From the IMG/VR virus record IMGVR_UViG_3300031758_000372, positions 1 through 30,598 of that record: a DNA stretch of 30,598 nucleotides; one strand, given 5' to 3'. Position 1 is the first letter of the stretch. Each line of letters starts with the position of its first letter. This document shows positions 6,354-12,535 of this stretch, one piece after another. The stretch is from a virus. Under the pieces are notes generated by a model. It saw nothing but the letters and a program-made list of their open reading frames with translations. It was not told where the DNA came from and made no database searches. The position numbers and the translations under genes were made by a program.

Positions 6354-6740
6354 TTAGTACCAATTGAATTTTTGGAAGTGTGACCATGCCGAGCATGGAG
6401 ACACATGGCGCCTGTGGATATAGGCGAGAGTTGCCACAAGTTGTGACACCTTAGACTCAGAATGTTCCATTCCAAGATTGCGATAGGTTGAGTCAAGCAG
6501 TTGGCCGATGCCTTGAGCTGAACTCGTTGGATTTTTTGCATCTTTCCAGGCTGATTCTTTGCCAATCAACGCGGAAAAACATTTGTATTGCTTAGTTGTA
6601 AGCAAATCACGAGCCACTTCCTTCGGATTAACCTGTGCAAGTGGTGGTCGCTCTGAATAAATAACGGATGCAGGAACTGCAATTTGAGGCGAAAAAGCGG
6701 CATTGACAACCATTGATGTCAAACCACTCACGCTGATCAT
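6354..6740 (-). CDS. Secreted SLT-type lytic transglycosylase-like protein
   Basis: A 128-residue lysozyme-fold protein. Residues 1-27 are a hydrophobic signal-like leader. The domain from about 38 carries the SLT pattern: SALIGKESAWKD with catalytic E62, then SSAQGIGQLLDSTYRNLG. It would cleave peptidoglycan glycan strands. It is encoded in the early/replication region, far from the CHAP endolysin. It might therefore act in wall remodelling or superinfection exclusion rather than final lysis, which is inference. The ATG overlaps the WhiB stop (TAATG) with GGGGGATTGCA as binding site. Confidence 0.8.
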   Translation of the reverse strand: MISVSGLTSMVVNAAFSPQIAVPASVIYSERPPLAQVNPKEVARDLLTTKQYKCFSALIGKESAWKDAKNPTSSAQGIGQLLDSTYRNLGMEHSESKVSQLVATLAYIHRRHVSPCSAWSHFQKFNWY

Positions 6741-7189
6741 TATTGCAATCCCCCTGATAAGTCTTTTGTTTTGAGTTGTGATTGGAGTTCTCCTTTTGAT
6801 TTCACCCCTGCTTTGCGAAGAACTTGCGTTGTGTACGAAAGGTCAACATTCAAAGCAATTGAGATTTCTTTTGGTGTTCTTCCTTGCAGATGAAGTCTGC
6901 GAATCGTCTCGGCTTTATTGATACCGAACTTTTTGCGCCTTCTTTGAACATAAACTCCACGCTCCTTTGGTGTCGTTCCTGCCCAAATCCCAAATGGGAT
7001 GTTTTCTGCAAGTGCGTATTCCAAGCACTCCTTTCGTTCGATACAACCGCCGCAAATACTGCGAGCAATTGGGAGACTGTTTGCCTCTTCGACTTTTCCT
7101 TCAGGAAAGAAAATGTCGGGGTTTTCGATGTCACGGCATTGTGCCTGTAACAACAAAGGTAAAGTGGGGAAGAAGTATTCGAAATTCAC
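6740..7189 (-). CDS. WhiB-family regulator with C-terminal helix-turn-helix
   Basis: A 149-residue WhiB-like protein. Four Cys (C18, C46, C49, C55) are in the WhiB iron-sulphur spacing, followed by the family turn GIWAG (67-71, usually GIWGG) and a basic stretch VQRRRKKFG. WhiB proteins bind the housekeeping sigma factor and modulate transcription; phage versions (WhiBTM4) repress host whiB2. Unusually, a further 60 residues form a clear helix-turn-helix (AETIRRLHLQGRTPKEISIA, with a second helix DLSYTTQVLRKAG), so this copy may carry its own DNA reader. The GTG start overlaps the upstream stop (GTGA). A strong indicator of an actinobacterial host. Confidence 0.92.
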   Translation of the reverse strand: MNFEYFFPTLPLLLQAQCRDIENPDIFFPEGKVEEANSLPIARSICGGCIERKECLEYALAENIPFGIWAGTTPKERGVYVQRRRKKFGINKAETIRRLHLQGRTPKEISIALNVDLSYTTQVLRKAGVKSKGELQSQLKTKDLSGGLQ

Positions 7190-7536
7190 TCCCTAGTTCC
7201 AAGCCATTGTTCTAAATCCTGAACCACCCATGACTTTTCAATGCCGGCATTGCGGCGTTTAATTATGACATATGCAGGTGGAGTTTGTTTCAAACCACGA
7301 GCTGATGCGTAGTTGTGTGCTTCTGTGATTGCTTCATCCCAAAAGGCAGGAAGTGTGATCGCCTTGCGGTTTTTCAACTCAAAGATGTATGTCTTGTTTG
7401 CAACGACACAAACAATATCACCTTCATCCCTGCTTCCTGCCTTTGTTAGTCGCTCGGCGCTGACCCCTCGTTCTCTAAGCCACTTCATTACTGAAGTTTC
7501 AAAGAGTGCGCCTTTTCGACCATTGGGATTTGCCAA
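7186..7536 (-). CDS. Holliday-junction-resolvase-like PD-(D/E)XK nuclease
   Basis: A 116-residue nuclease of the archaeal-Hjc-like type common in actinophages. Motifs: E13 (GALFETSVMKWL), D40 (DEGDIVCV), and E53 with K55 (FELKN), making an E-D-ExK active site. It probably resolves recombination or replication junctions. The start is TTG just after the upstream stop; the next in-frame ATG (residue 17) would remove E13, so TTG is preferred. The 3' end overlaps the WhiB start. Confidence 0.85.
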   Translation of the reverse strand: MANPNGRKGALFETSVMKWLRERGVSAERLTKAGSRDEGDIVCVVANKTYIFELKNRKAITLPAFWDEAITEAHNYASARGLKQTPPAYVIIKRRNAGIEKSWVVQDLEQWLGTRE

Positions 7537-7537
7537 C

Positions 7538-7897
7538 TTACTTCACCAACTCCAATTTTGTCGTCAAAGGCTGCGAACGCATAGCGCGTGCATACTTGAC
7601 GGCGGTGATGAGTTGTTCAGCCAAAGTAAGTGCCTCGCTTTCGCTGATGCTTGCGAGTTTGATGGCTAGATCAGGAACGGCTGACCTCGCCTTATCCATC
7701 ATCCGAGCTGCATCGGCTGACTTCAAATCTGTGATCAAGAGGCTTTCAATAGACTCCAAATGTGCCATTGGAACGGCTGCAAGGACATCCTCGACCAAAT
7801 CAAGGTTGGCATCGCGCTCTTCAAGATAGATTGCCACATCCCCATTCAGGGAGTTGTGAACCGAAAAGAGAGGGTCGCGGTTGATCAATAGCCCCAC
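7538..7897 (-). CDS. Hypothetical helical protein
   Basis: A 119-residue protein without a recognised family. It is mostly helical with an acidic N-terminal third (YLEERDANLDLVEDVLAAVP) and repeated Ala/Ser/Glu heptad-like stretches, and ends TTKLELVK. It starts at GTG and overlaps the small membrane peptide upstream by 13 bases. It is the second gene of the leftward early operon. Confidence 0.7.
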   Translation of the reverse strand: MGLLINRDPLFSVHNSLNGDVAIYLEERDANLDLVEDVLAAVPMAHLESIESLLITDLKSADAARMMDKARSAVPDLAIKLASISESEALTLAEQLITAVKYARAMRSQPLTTKLELVK

Positions 7898-8004
7898 CCA
7901 CCCTCTGAGTGTGTAATCTGTGAGGTTAACCTGTCCTCAAAGGCTAAAAGCCCCCACGCAAGCCCTGTGATGGCGATTGCGCTCCCTATGAGTAGCCAAA
8001 GCAT
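7885..8004 (-). CDS. 39-residue single-span membrane peptide
   Basis: First gene of the leftward unit. It begins MLWLLIGSAIAITGLAWGLL, a clean transmembrane helix, followed by a short polar tail (AFEDRLTSQITHSEGGWGY). A strong binding site AAAGGGGAT precedes the ATG by five bases, and its stop lies within the start of the next gene. No motif beyond the membrane span. It could be an early membrane-targeted effector. Confidence 0.65.
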   Translation of the reverse strand: MLWLLIGSAIAITGLAWGLLAFEDRLTSQITHSEGGWGY

Positions 8005-8049
8005 CGTTTATCCCCTTTCCTTTGAGATGGGTCAATGGTCGCATAGAAG

Positions 8050-8058
8050 TTATCCACA
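8050..8058. promoter_or_regulatory. DnaA-box-like site in the divergent intergenic region
   Basis: TTATCCACA, a consensus match, lies midway between the divergent leftward and rightward units. A single isolated box may be chance, but a role in early regulation or replication initiation is possible. Confidence 0.3.
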
Positions 8059-8096
8059 GGGCAGTCCGACACCCGAAAGATTGGTTGTGTTGTGTA

Positions 8097-8124
8097 TTGA
8101 CATCCGTATGGATGAGAGTATTGT
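8097..8124 (+). promoter_or_regulatory. Sigma70-type promoter for the plus-strand operon
   Basis: A perfect -35 TTGACA (8097-8102), a 16-base spacer and a -10-like TATTGT (8119-8124) lie 42 bases before the first plus-strand gene. The spacer contains the inverted repeat CATCC-GTAT-GGATG (8101-8114), which overlaps the -35 and is a natural operator position. This is the only promoter I can place with some assurance. Confidence 0.6.
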
Positions 8125-8129
8125 TCTTC

Positions 8130-8150
8130 TTGTAGGCGAACGACCTACAA
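8130..8150 (+). promoter_or_regulatory. 5' leader stem-loop
   Basis: A perfect seven-base-pair stem TTGTAGG/CCTACAA with a seven-base loop. Given the -10 at 8119-8124, transcription should start close to the base of this stem, so the mRNA would begin with the hairpin. Such 5' hairpins protect mRNA from decay; as DNA it could be a second operator. It is followed by the binding site AAAGGAA and the first ATG. Confidence 0.55.
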
Positions 8151-8165
8151 AGAAAAGGAAAGAAA

Positions 8166-8393
8166 ATGAAGCTAGTACCAACAGAAGAAAAAATCACAAT
8201 CAAGTGGTTTTGGGTAACAACAGATGGAAAGAAATATCGCAACAACAGAGGTTTTGTTCACAATGCTTGGGATGTAACTTGCTCTTGCGGTTGGGAATCA
8301 AGAACTGGTGGCGCAATCAAAGCATCAGTTCAAAGAGATGTTGATTCACACAAAATATTCGTACATAACTACACTTTTGAAATGGGTGCATAA
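8166..8393 (+). CDS. Hypothetical protein, first gene of plus-strand operon
   Basis: A 75-residue protein of unknown family. It contains a CSCGW motif near the middle and several His in the last third (DSHKIFVHNY), compatible with a zinc site. It is aromatic-rich (FWVTTDGKKYRN). Binding site AAAGGAA precedes the ATG. Its TAA shares a base with the next ATG (TAATG). Codon use is AT-richer than the leftward genes. Confidence 0.8.
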   Translation: MKLVPTEEKITIKWFWVTTDGKKYRNNRGFVHNAWDVTCSCGWESRTGGAIKASVQRDVDSHKIFVHNYTFEMGA

Positions 8394-8614
8394 TGACAGG
8401 CAACGATTTTTTCACAAAGTATTACGGCGACCTTGTAGGTGCAACCATTCTCTCTTTTGATGGGATGCAAGATCAAGAAGATTTTGGTGATGGTTTTCCA
8501 TCATTCACAGTCAAGTTCAAGGATGGCGAGATTGGTCAAATTCAAATTAGTCAAGACCCCGAAGGCAATGGTGGCGGTTTCATTTTCGGTTTGAATAGTG
8601 AGGTGAATGCATAA
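8393..8614 (+). CDS. Hypothetical acidic protein
   Basis: A 73-residue protein, acidic and probably beta-rich (PSFTVKFKDGEIGQIQIS), with a Gly-rich stretch GNGGGF. No recognised family. It is coupled to both neighbours by TAATG overlaps. The acidity and small size would suit a host-protein inhibitor or anti-defence protein, but that is only a guess from context. Confidence 0.75.
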   Translation: MTGNDFFTKYYGDLVGATILSFDGMQDQEDFGDGFPSFTVKFKDGEIGQIQISQDPEGNGGGFIFGLNSEVNA

Positions 8615-8862
8615 TGTACGCATATGAAATTTCAGCAGATGAACAATTCACAAAGGCAGAAGCAGTTGGAAGAATGGAAGAAGCAATTCAAAAATACCAA
8701 TCATTTCTTCAAGACTTGCTTGAAGTGTATGAGAATTCAGATGATGATGTTCAAGACTTTTTGAATCAGAATTATTCTGAAACAGTTTTCAAATATGCGT
8801 GTGTCTTAGACATTTCAGAAATGTTGTTTGAGGTTGCAACTTGGGATGGAGTTGAAGTATGA
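8614..8862 (+). CDS. Hypothetical helical acidic protein
   Basis: An 82-residue protein, mostly helical and acidic (TKAEAVGRMEEAIQKYQSF and YENSDDDVQDFL). No family recognised. The start overlaps the previous stop; the next gene starts inside its last codon and stop (ATGA). Confidence 0.75.
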   Translation: MYAYEISADEQFTKAEAVGRMEEAIQKYQSFLQDLLEVYENSDDDVQDFLNQNYSETVFKYACVLDISEMLFEVATWDGVEV

Positions 8863-9017
8863 CAAAAAAGCATTGGTATCGAGTAACAATTATTGCTGAA
8901 AAAACAGTTCGGATTTATGCCGAAGATGCTCAAGATGCTAAAGATAAAGCTGATGCAAAATATGAACCATTATGGAACGCAGAAATTGCATATAGAGAGG
9001 ATGGAACTCGAGAATGA
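8859..9017 (+). CDS. 52-residue hypothetical protein
   Basis: A short frame beginning MTKKHWYRVTIIAEKTVRIY and continuing AEDAQDAKDKADAKYEPLWN, a beta-beta-alpha-looking small domain. Both ends use ATGA overlaps with the neighbours. A resemblance to small phage proteins beginning 'YRVTI.A....V.A.s..eA' is noted but unnamed. Its function is unknown. Confidence 0.65.
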   Translation: MTKKHWYRVTIIAEKTVRIYAEDAQDAKDKADAKYEPLWNAEIAYREDGTRE

Positions 9018-9178
9018 TTACAAAGCGTGGCAAGCGCGTACGAGCAATTGCAATTGCAGTTGGAATCATTGTCATTTGGCAAGTTGCAAGCAATCTGTGG
9101 TGGGTTGGAATTGATGCACCCAATGCAGAGTTTCTTGGTTGGTGTTGGGGTTCAATGAGCGAATGTGTGGTGTTGTAA
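9014..9178 (+). CDS. 54-residue single-span membrane protein
   Basis: A basic N-terminus (MITKRGKRVRA) is followed by a transmembrane helix (IAIAVGIIVIWQVASNLWW) and a short tail with two Cys (GWCWG, SECVVL). The predicted topology is N-in with the Cys tail outside. It overlaps the genes on both sides. It might modify the host envelope or anchor a complex; no homolog recognised. Confidence 0.65.
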   Translation: MITKRGKRVRAIAIAVGIIVIWQVASNLWWVGIDAPNAEFLGWCWGSMSECVVL

Positions 9179-9309
9179 TGGTCGGAAAGAAAATCAGGTC
9201 AGTCAGAGTCAGTGATCAAGTATGGGCGAAGGCGAAGGCGAAGGCACAGTCAGAAGGCAAATCAGTTTCCGAAGTAATTGTTGACTTTTTGAAGGGATAT
9301 ATCAAATGA
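9178..9309 (+). CDS. Ribbon-helix-helix (CopG-like) candidate regulator
   Basis: A 43-residue protein with the RHH pattern: a short basic strand (KKIRSVRVSDQVW), a helix rich in Ala and Lys (AKAKAKAQSEG), then KSVSEVIVDFLKGYIK as the second helix. It is a plausible DNA-binding autoregulator of this operon and could bind the inverted repeat in its promoter (inference). It is coupled on both sides (TAATG before, ATGA after). Confidence 0.7.
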   Translation: MVGKKIRSVRVSDQVWAKAKAKAQSEGKSVSEVIVDFLKGYIK

Positions 9310-9764
9310 CAAAAGCCACAACCGCCATTGCCTTTGCCGAAAGAGGTTGGCACATCTTGCCTGTTGCTCCTTATCAAAAGACACCATTCTTTCCCATTGC
9401 AACTCATGGGTATAAGTCAGCGACAACTGACATTGAATCCATTGAGAAATGGTTCACTCGCGCACCGATGCTCAACATTGGCATCGCTTGCGCCCCTTCA
9501 AACTTAGTTGTCTTTGACATTGATTACCGAAACGGCGGAACAACTGAAGGTCTTAACCTTGACACATTCACAGTTGCAACAGGCGATGGCTTGCATTTGT
9601 ATTACACCGCCCCTGCCGATGCTAAGTTCAAGGGAAAATTGCGTGAAGGCGTTGACATCAAACACAATGGATATGTTGTAGGCGCAGGATCATTGCACGA
9701 ATCAGGCAAGTTCTATGAGGTCGTCAAAGACATTCAACCTGCACCGATGATGGAGTGGATTTAG
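9306..9764 (+). CDS. Free-standing PrimPol-domain protein
   Basis: A 152-residue protein made only of a bifunctional primase/polymerase N-terminal domain. Visible elements in order: ERGWHILPVAP, NIGIACAPSNLVVFDID with a canonical DxD metal pair, TGDGLHLYY with the motif-II His, and GVDIKHNGYVVGAGS. It lacks the helicase and C-terminal domains of the large protein at 2229-4319. It could be a dedicated primer synthase, a bypass polymerase or a decoy. It is the last gene of the plus-strand operon, followed within 16 bases by a terminator. Confidence 0.85.
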   Translation: MTKATTAIAFAERGWHILPVAPYQKTPFFPIATHGYKSATTDIESIEKWFTRAPMLNIGIACAPSNLVVFDIDYRNGGTTEGLNLDTFTVATGDGLHLYYTAPADAKFKGKLREGVDIKHNGYVVGAGSLHESGKFYEVVKDIQPAPMMEWI

Positions 9765-9779
9765 CCTAAAAAGACAAAA

Positions 9780-9820
9780 AAATCCCCCTCACCATGACCG
9801 ACCAATGGTGAGGGGGATTT
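9780..9820. terminator. Bidirectional rho-independent terminator
   Basis: Perfect 16-base-pair inverted repeat (arms 9780-9795 and 9805-9820, nine-base loop) with a GC-rich core CCCCCTCACC and A/T tracts on both flanks. It lies between the convergent ends of the plus operon (stop at 9764) and the leftward late unit (stop at 9822), so it should stop transcription from both sides. Confidence 0.92.
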
Positions 9821-9821
9821 C

Positions 9822-10685
9822 TTATTTGGCAAGCGCGAGAGCAATGCCTTCTTCGAGGGAGATTTCTGGTTCATATACTTCAAGCATCCCAGTCGGGTCG
9901 CCTACGCGGTATTCAACACCTATTGGCGCATCAAGATTGTTTTTGATAGGCGCAAGATAACCTGCTTGCAACATCACCATTTCTGCCAATTCAATGAATG
10001 AGGTTGGGCGACCTGTGCAGATATTCATTGTTGTAACATCATTCATCACGGCTGCAAATGTAGCTCCAACGACATCATCAATGTGAACAAAGTCGCGCAC
10101 CTGGGTACCTCTGCCCCACACTTCAAATGGGTCTGCCTTGCGCTTGGCGCGTTCAATAAAAGATGGGAATGGGTAATCAAGCGCCTGATCTGAACCATAT
10201 CCGCTGAATGGGCGCAACACAGTTACCTTCAAACCTTCAGCTCTTGCATATGAAGCAAGCATTTCGCCCGATAACTTCGCCCAACCATAAGTGAAATCAG
10301 GTGTGCGAATATGTTCAAGATTGATGTCAATTTCACGCAATTTTTGTTGATAGGCAAGTTTTTGCAAGAAGATTGGATAAGCCGCACTTGATGAAAAATA
10401 GACAATGTGCTTCGGGCGAGTTTTCAGCGCCCATTGGAACATATCTGCATCGATGGCAAGGTCAGAGGCAACTGACAAAGGATTGCCCTCAATAGTCATT
10501 CGCCCACCGACAATCGCCGCGAGATGAATCACGATGTCAAACTGTGTGTTGTCTGTGGCGAAGAAATGTCGAACCTCTTTGCCATTTACTAGGTCAATGC
10601 CTGTGATGTCATGGCGTTGTTTTGCAAGCGCACGATGAAATGCACGCCCAACAAAGCCGGCATCGCCTGTGATAAGAATTTTCAT
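9822..10685 (-). CDS. NAD-dependent nucleotide-sugar epimerase/dehydratase
   Basis: A 287-residue extended short-chain dehydrogenase. It has the Rossmann motif TGDAGFVG (6-13), SSSAAYP around 98-104 and the catalytic Y133-GWA-K137. It probably makes an activated sugar, such as GDP-fucose/colitose-type or dTDP-sugar, for the two glycosyltransferases encoded just upstream. The open frame extends to a GTG at 10697, but I choose the ATG at 10685 because it overlaps the upstream stop (TAATG) and is preceded by GGGGG at proper distance. The sugar itself cannot be told from sequence alone. Confidence 0.88.
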   Translation of the reverse strand: MKILITGDAGFVGRAFHRALAKQRHDITGIDLVNGKEVRHFFATDNTQFDIVIHLAAIVGGRMTIEGNPLSVASDLAIDADMFQWALKTRPKHIVYFSSSAAYPIFLQKLAYQQKLREIDINLEHIRTPDFTYGWAKLSGEMLASYARAEGLKVTVLRPFSGYGSDQALDYPFPSFIERAKRKADPFEVWGRGTQVRDFVHIDDVVGATFAAVMNDVTTMNICTGRPTSFIELAEMVMLQAGYLAPIKNNLDAPIGVEYRVGDPTGMLEVYEPEISLEEGIALALAK

Positions 10686-11407
10686 TATTGCCCCCACTCA
10701 TACAAGTATTTATCATCACCCGATAAAGTCACAGATTTCTGTTGATCAACGGTGAACATAAACCTATCATTCTCATCTAAAGCTGCGCCAATGTGACTTA
10801 CCTGGTTGACAGGTTCAAGCAGATATGGCTTGCGGATGGATTTGCCTTCAACGGCTGTATCGTAGAACTCGTCATGAACAAAGCACGAGAACTGAATCCG
10901 TGGGTAAATCAGATTTCTCAGGAAGTCTTGATCTTGGGTGTAATAGTCCTTGATTTCAACAGACTCAATCAGAGTGCGAATGTCCTTGAAGAGTGCCGAG
11001 CGAACTGTGAACATACCTGCATTGATAGGGTAATTGTGACCAATCGGATGATCCTTCATGATGTGGGCATCTAAGCCTGACTCAATGAATTCCTCATGTG
11101 CCTTGAGTTCACGCAAAGACAATCGAGCATCGGCATCACGGAAGGCAACAAAGTCATAATCTAGTTCACACGCAAGAAAGCGCCATAATTTGGCGGTGTG
11201 ATCTTCAGGTGCATCTGTTTGAATAACTCGAACATTGGGAAACAGGCGCAGGGTTGAGATTACCCAGGAAGGCACCGATTGCCCGACAAAGAAGATGAGG
11301 TCATATTCCTCATCCAAAATCTCTTGAGCAATGATGGCGTTTTTGATTGCTCCGACTGAGTATCGAAGGTCTGACCCATACAAAGAAAAAGAGATTGCCT
11401 GTTTCAT
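10685..11407 (-). CDS. GT-A fold glycosyltransferase
   Basis: A 240-residue protein with a nucleotide-diphospho-sugar transferase look: N-terminal SFSLYGSDLRYSVGAIKNAI, DLIFFVGQSVP, and the metal-binding DAD at 91-93 (FRDADARLSLRE). It is followed by acceptor-side elements (NAGMFTVRS, DQDFL). Likely transfers a sugar onto a phage or host acceptor. It overlaps the upstream GT by ATGA and the epimerase by TAATG, so the three are co-translated. Confidence 0.82.
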   Translation of the reverse strand: MKQAISFSLYGSDLRYSVGAIKNAIIAQEILDEEYDLIFFVGQSVPSWVISTLRLFPNVRVIQTDAPEDHTAKLWRFLACELDYDFVAFRDADARLSLRELKAHEEFIESGLDAHIMKDHPIGHNYPINAGMFTVRSALFKDIRTLIESVEIKDYYTQDQDFLRNLIYPRIQFSCFVHDEFYDTAVEGKSIRKPYLLEPVNQVSHIGAALDENDRFMFTVDQQKSVTLSGDDKYLYEWGQ

Positions 11408-12066
11408 TTGCGAAGTTTCTTCAGTAAGACCTCGTATGCTTCAGATTCAATATAGTTCTTGTAAGCAAGAGCATCGGCAGAATAAACTTCCTGCGCATTG
11501 ACCTCACGATAACCCTCATCCCAATCAGCTTTTCCTGCAATCGGGTGCATATGCTCAATGATGACATCTTCAAGATAGGTCAAAGAGCCTAAATCCTCGC
11601 CCAATTTCTTCCAAAAGTTGTCAAGATAAAGATGCTTCATATTCGGTGGCACCATTCCATCAAGTGCGCCAACAATGTCAGATGTCATTGAGACCATCGT
11701 TGGAAGGCGCTTGCCTTGAAGTAGGTCATTGCCGTAGGCAAGTGACGGTGCCTGTTGCAATGCCTGAATTAAGAGTGCATCCCAATCGGCGGTGCGTGGG
11801 CGGTGGTCATCGCCGATGAAGGTGAAGTATTTGTATTTGTCTTGGTATTTGCGTGCCACATAATTGAGTGGCTTTGCCATTCCGCGAGAATCATTGTTGC
11901 AGGTGATTACATAATCATCGCCTACTTCAAAGACATAATCATCTGCCTTTGGGTCGTCATAGTCCACGATGAAGAGCAAGCGTGAGGCACTTGAGAGTTC
12001 ATCGTGACAGGCTAAGAGTTCAACTGCATTTTGTGGTCGCCCACGAGTTGGAACAAGCGTGATCAT
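11404..12066 (-). CDS. GT2-like glycosyltransferase
   Basis: A 220-residue family-2-like transferase: MITLVPTRGRP start, LFIVDYDDP, NNDSRGMAKPLNYVARKY, then the metal site GDDHRP (85-90). I prefer the ATG at 12066, which overlaps the upstream stop (ATGA); an ATG two codons earlier is possible. There are no membrane segments, so the acceptor is cytoplasmic (virion protein, nucleic acid or sugar intermediate). It forms a sugar cassette with the next two genes. Confidence 0.82.
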   Translation of the reverse strand: MITLVPTRGRPQNAVELLACHDELSSASRLLFIVDYDDPKADDYVFEVGDDYVITCNNDSRGMAKPLNYVARKYQDKYKYFTFIGDDHRPRTADWDALLIQALQQAPSLAYGNDLLQGKRLPTMVSMTSDIVGALDGMVPPNMKHLYLDNFWKKLGEDLGSLTYLEDVIIEHMHPIAGKADWDEGYREVNAQEVYSADALAYKNYIESEAYEVLLKKLRK

Positions 12067-12332
12067 TTCCATCGTGATTCAATCTCCCCTGCTATTGAGG
12101 CATATGCTGCCAAATCTACAAATGAGTCTTCATGGTCAGGTGTCTCAATCAAACGAGCTATTTTCACAAGACATAAACACAAAGCGACCTGTGAAGGTGT
12201 TATCTCAGTTTCAAGATACACGCTCCACAGGTCGGCAATGCGCTTGTGATTTACATACGGTGATCCATAGTTTTTTTGACGATCAGTATGCGTGAGGCGT
12301 TTTGCCTCATCTAAAATTTCCCCCCGGTTCAT
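12063..12332 (-). CDS. DUF6378-like phage protein
   Basis: An 89-residue protein matching a widespread phage family: ILDEAKRLTHTDRQKNYGSP, then HKRIADLWSVYLE, VALCLCLVKIARL and a closing DLAAYASIAGEI. The D-R-x-x-x-Y-G-x-P and H-x-R-I elements are typical of it. Its function is unknown; a nucleotide-handling fold has been suggested for relatives. It begins three bases after the stop of the holin-like gene. Confidence 0.75.
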   Translation of the reverse strand: MNRGEILDEAKRLTHTDRQKNYGSPYVNHKRIADLWSVYLETEITPSQVALCLCLVKIARLIETPDHEDSFVDLAAYASIAGEIESRWK

Positions 12333-12334
12333 TT

Positions 12335-12535
12335 TTACTTGCTTCCTCTGCCAAATTCTGTTGACTTGGAATCAAGCGCCTTCAAAACAGGCCCGGCAAC
12401 TGCTGCCAATCCTGCTGCAAGGTAATTCTTCACAGGCTGATTTGGGTCTGCAAGATATAGAGCTACAACGGCTGCTGCTGCTGCACGCAAGTATGTCTTT
12501 ACGACTGCTTCAAGTTTTACTTTGTCAAGCATCAT
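12335..12535 (-). CDS. Small Ala-rich membrane protein, possible holin
   Basis: A 66-residue protein with two Ala-rich hydrophobic stretches (YLRAAAAAVVALYLA and NYLAAGLAAVAGPVLKAL), a short turn and a charged C-terminus. Size, topology and position immediately downstream of the endolysin suit a holin, but no family signature is visible. AAGGAGTA precedes the ATG and includes the endolysin stop codon, so expression is coupled to the endolysin. Confidence 0.6.
   Translation of the reverse strand: MMLDKVKLEAVVKTYLRAAAAAVVALYLADPNQPVKNYLAAGLAAVAGPVLKALDSKSTEFGRGSK

Noticed and set aside
7967-8344. 125-codon plus-strand and 102-codon minus-strand frames in the divergent region
   Set aside because: They run through the promoter, the leader hairpin and the better supported gene at 8166, and lack binding sites.
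10683-10697. Upstream GTG start for the epimerase
   Set aside because: The ATG at 10685 has a TAATG overlap and a GGGGG binding site and begins right at the Rossmann strand.
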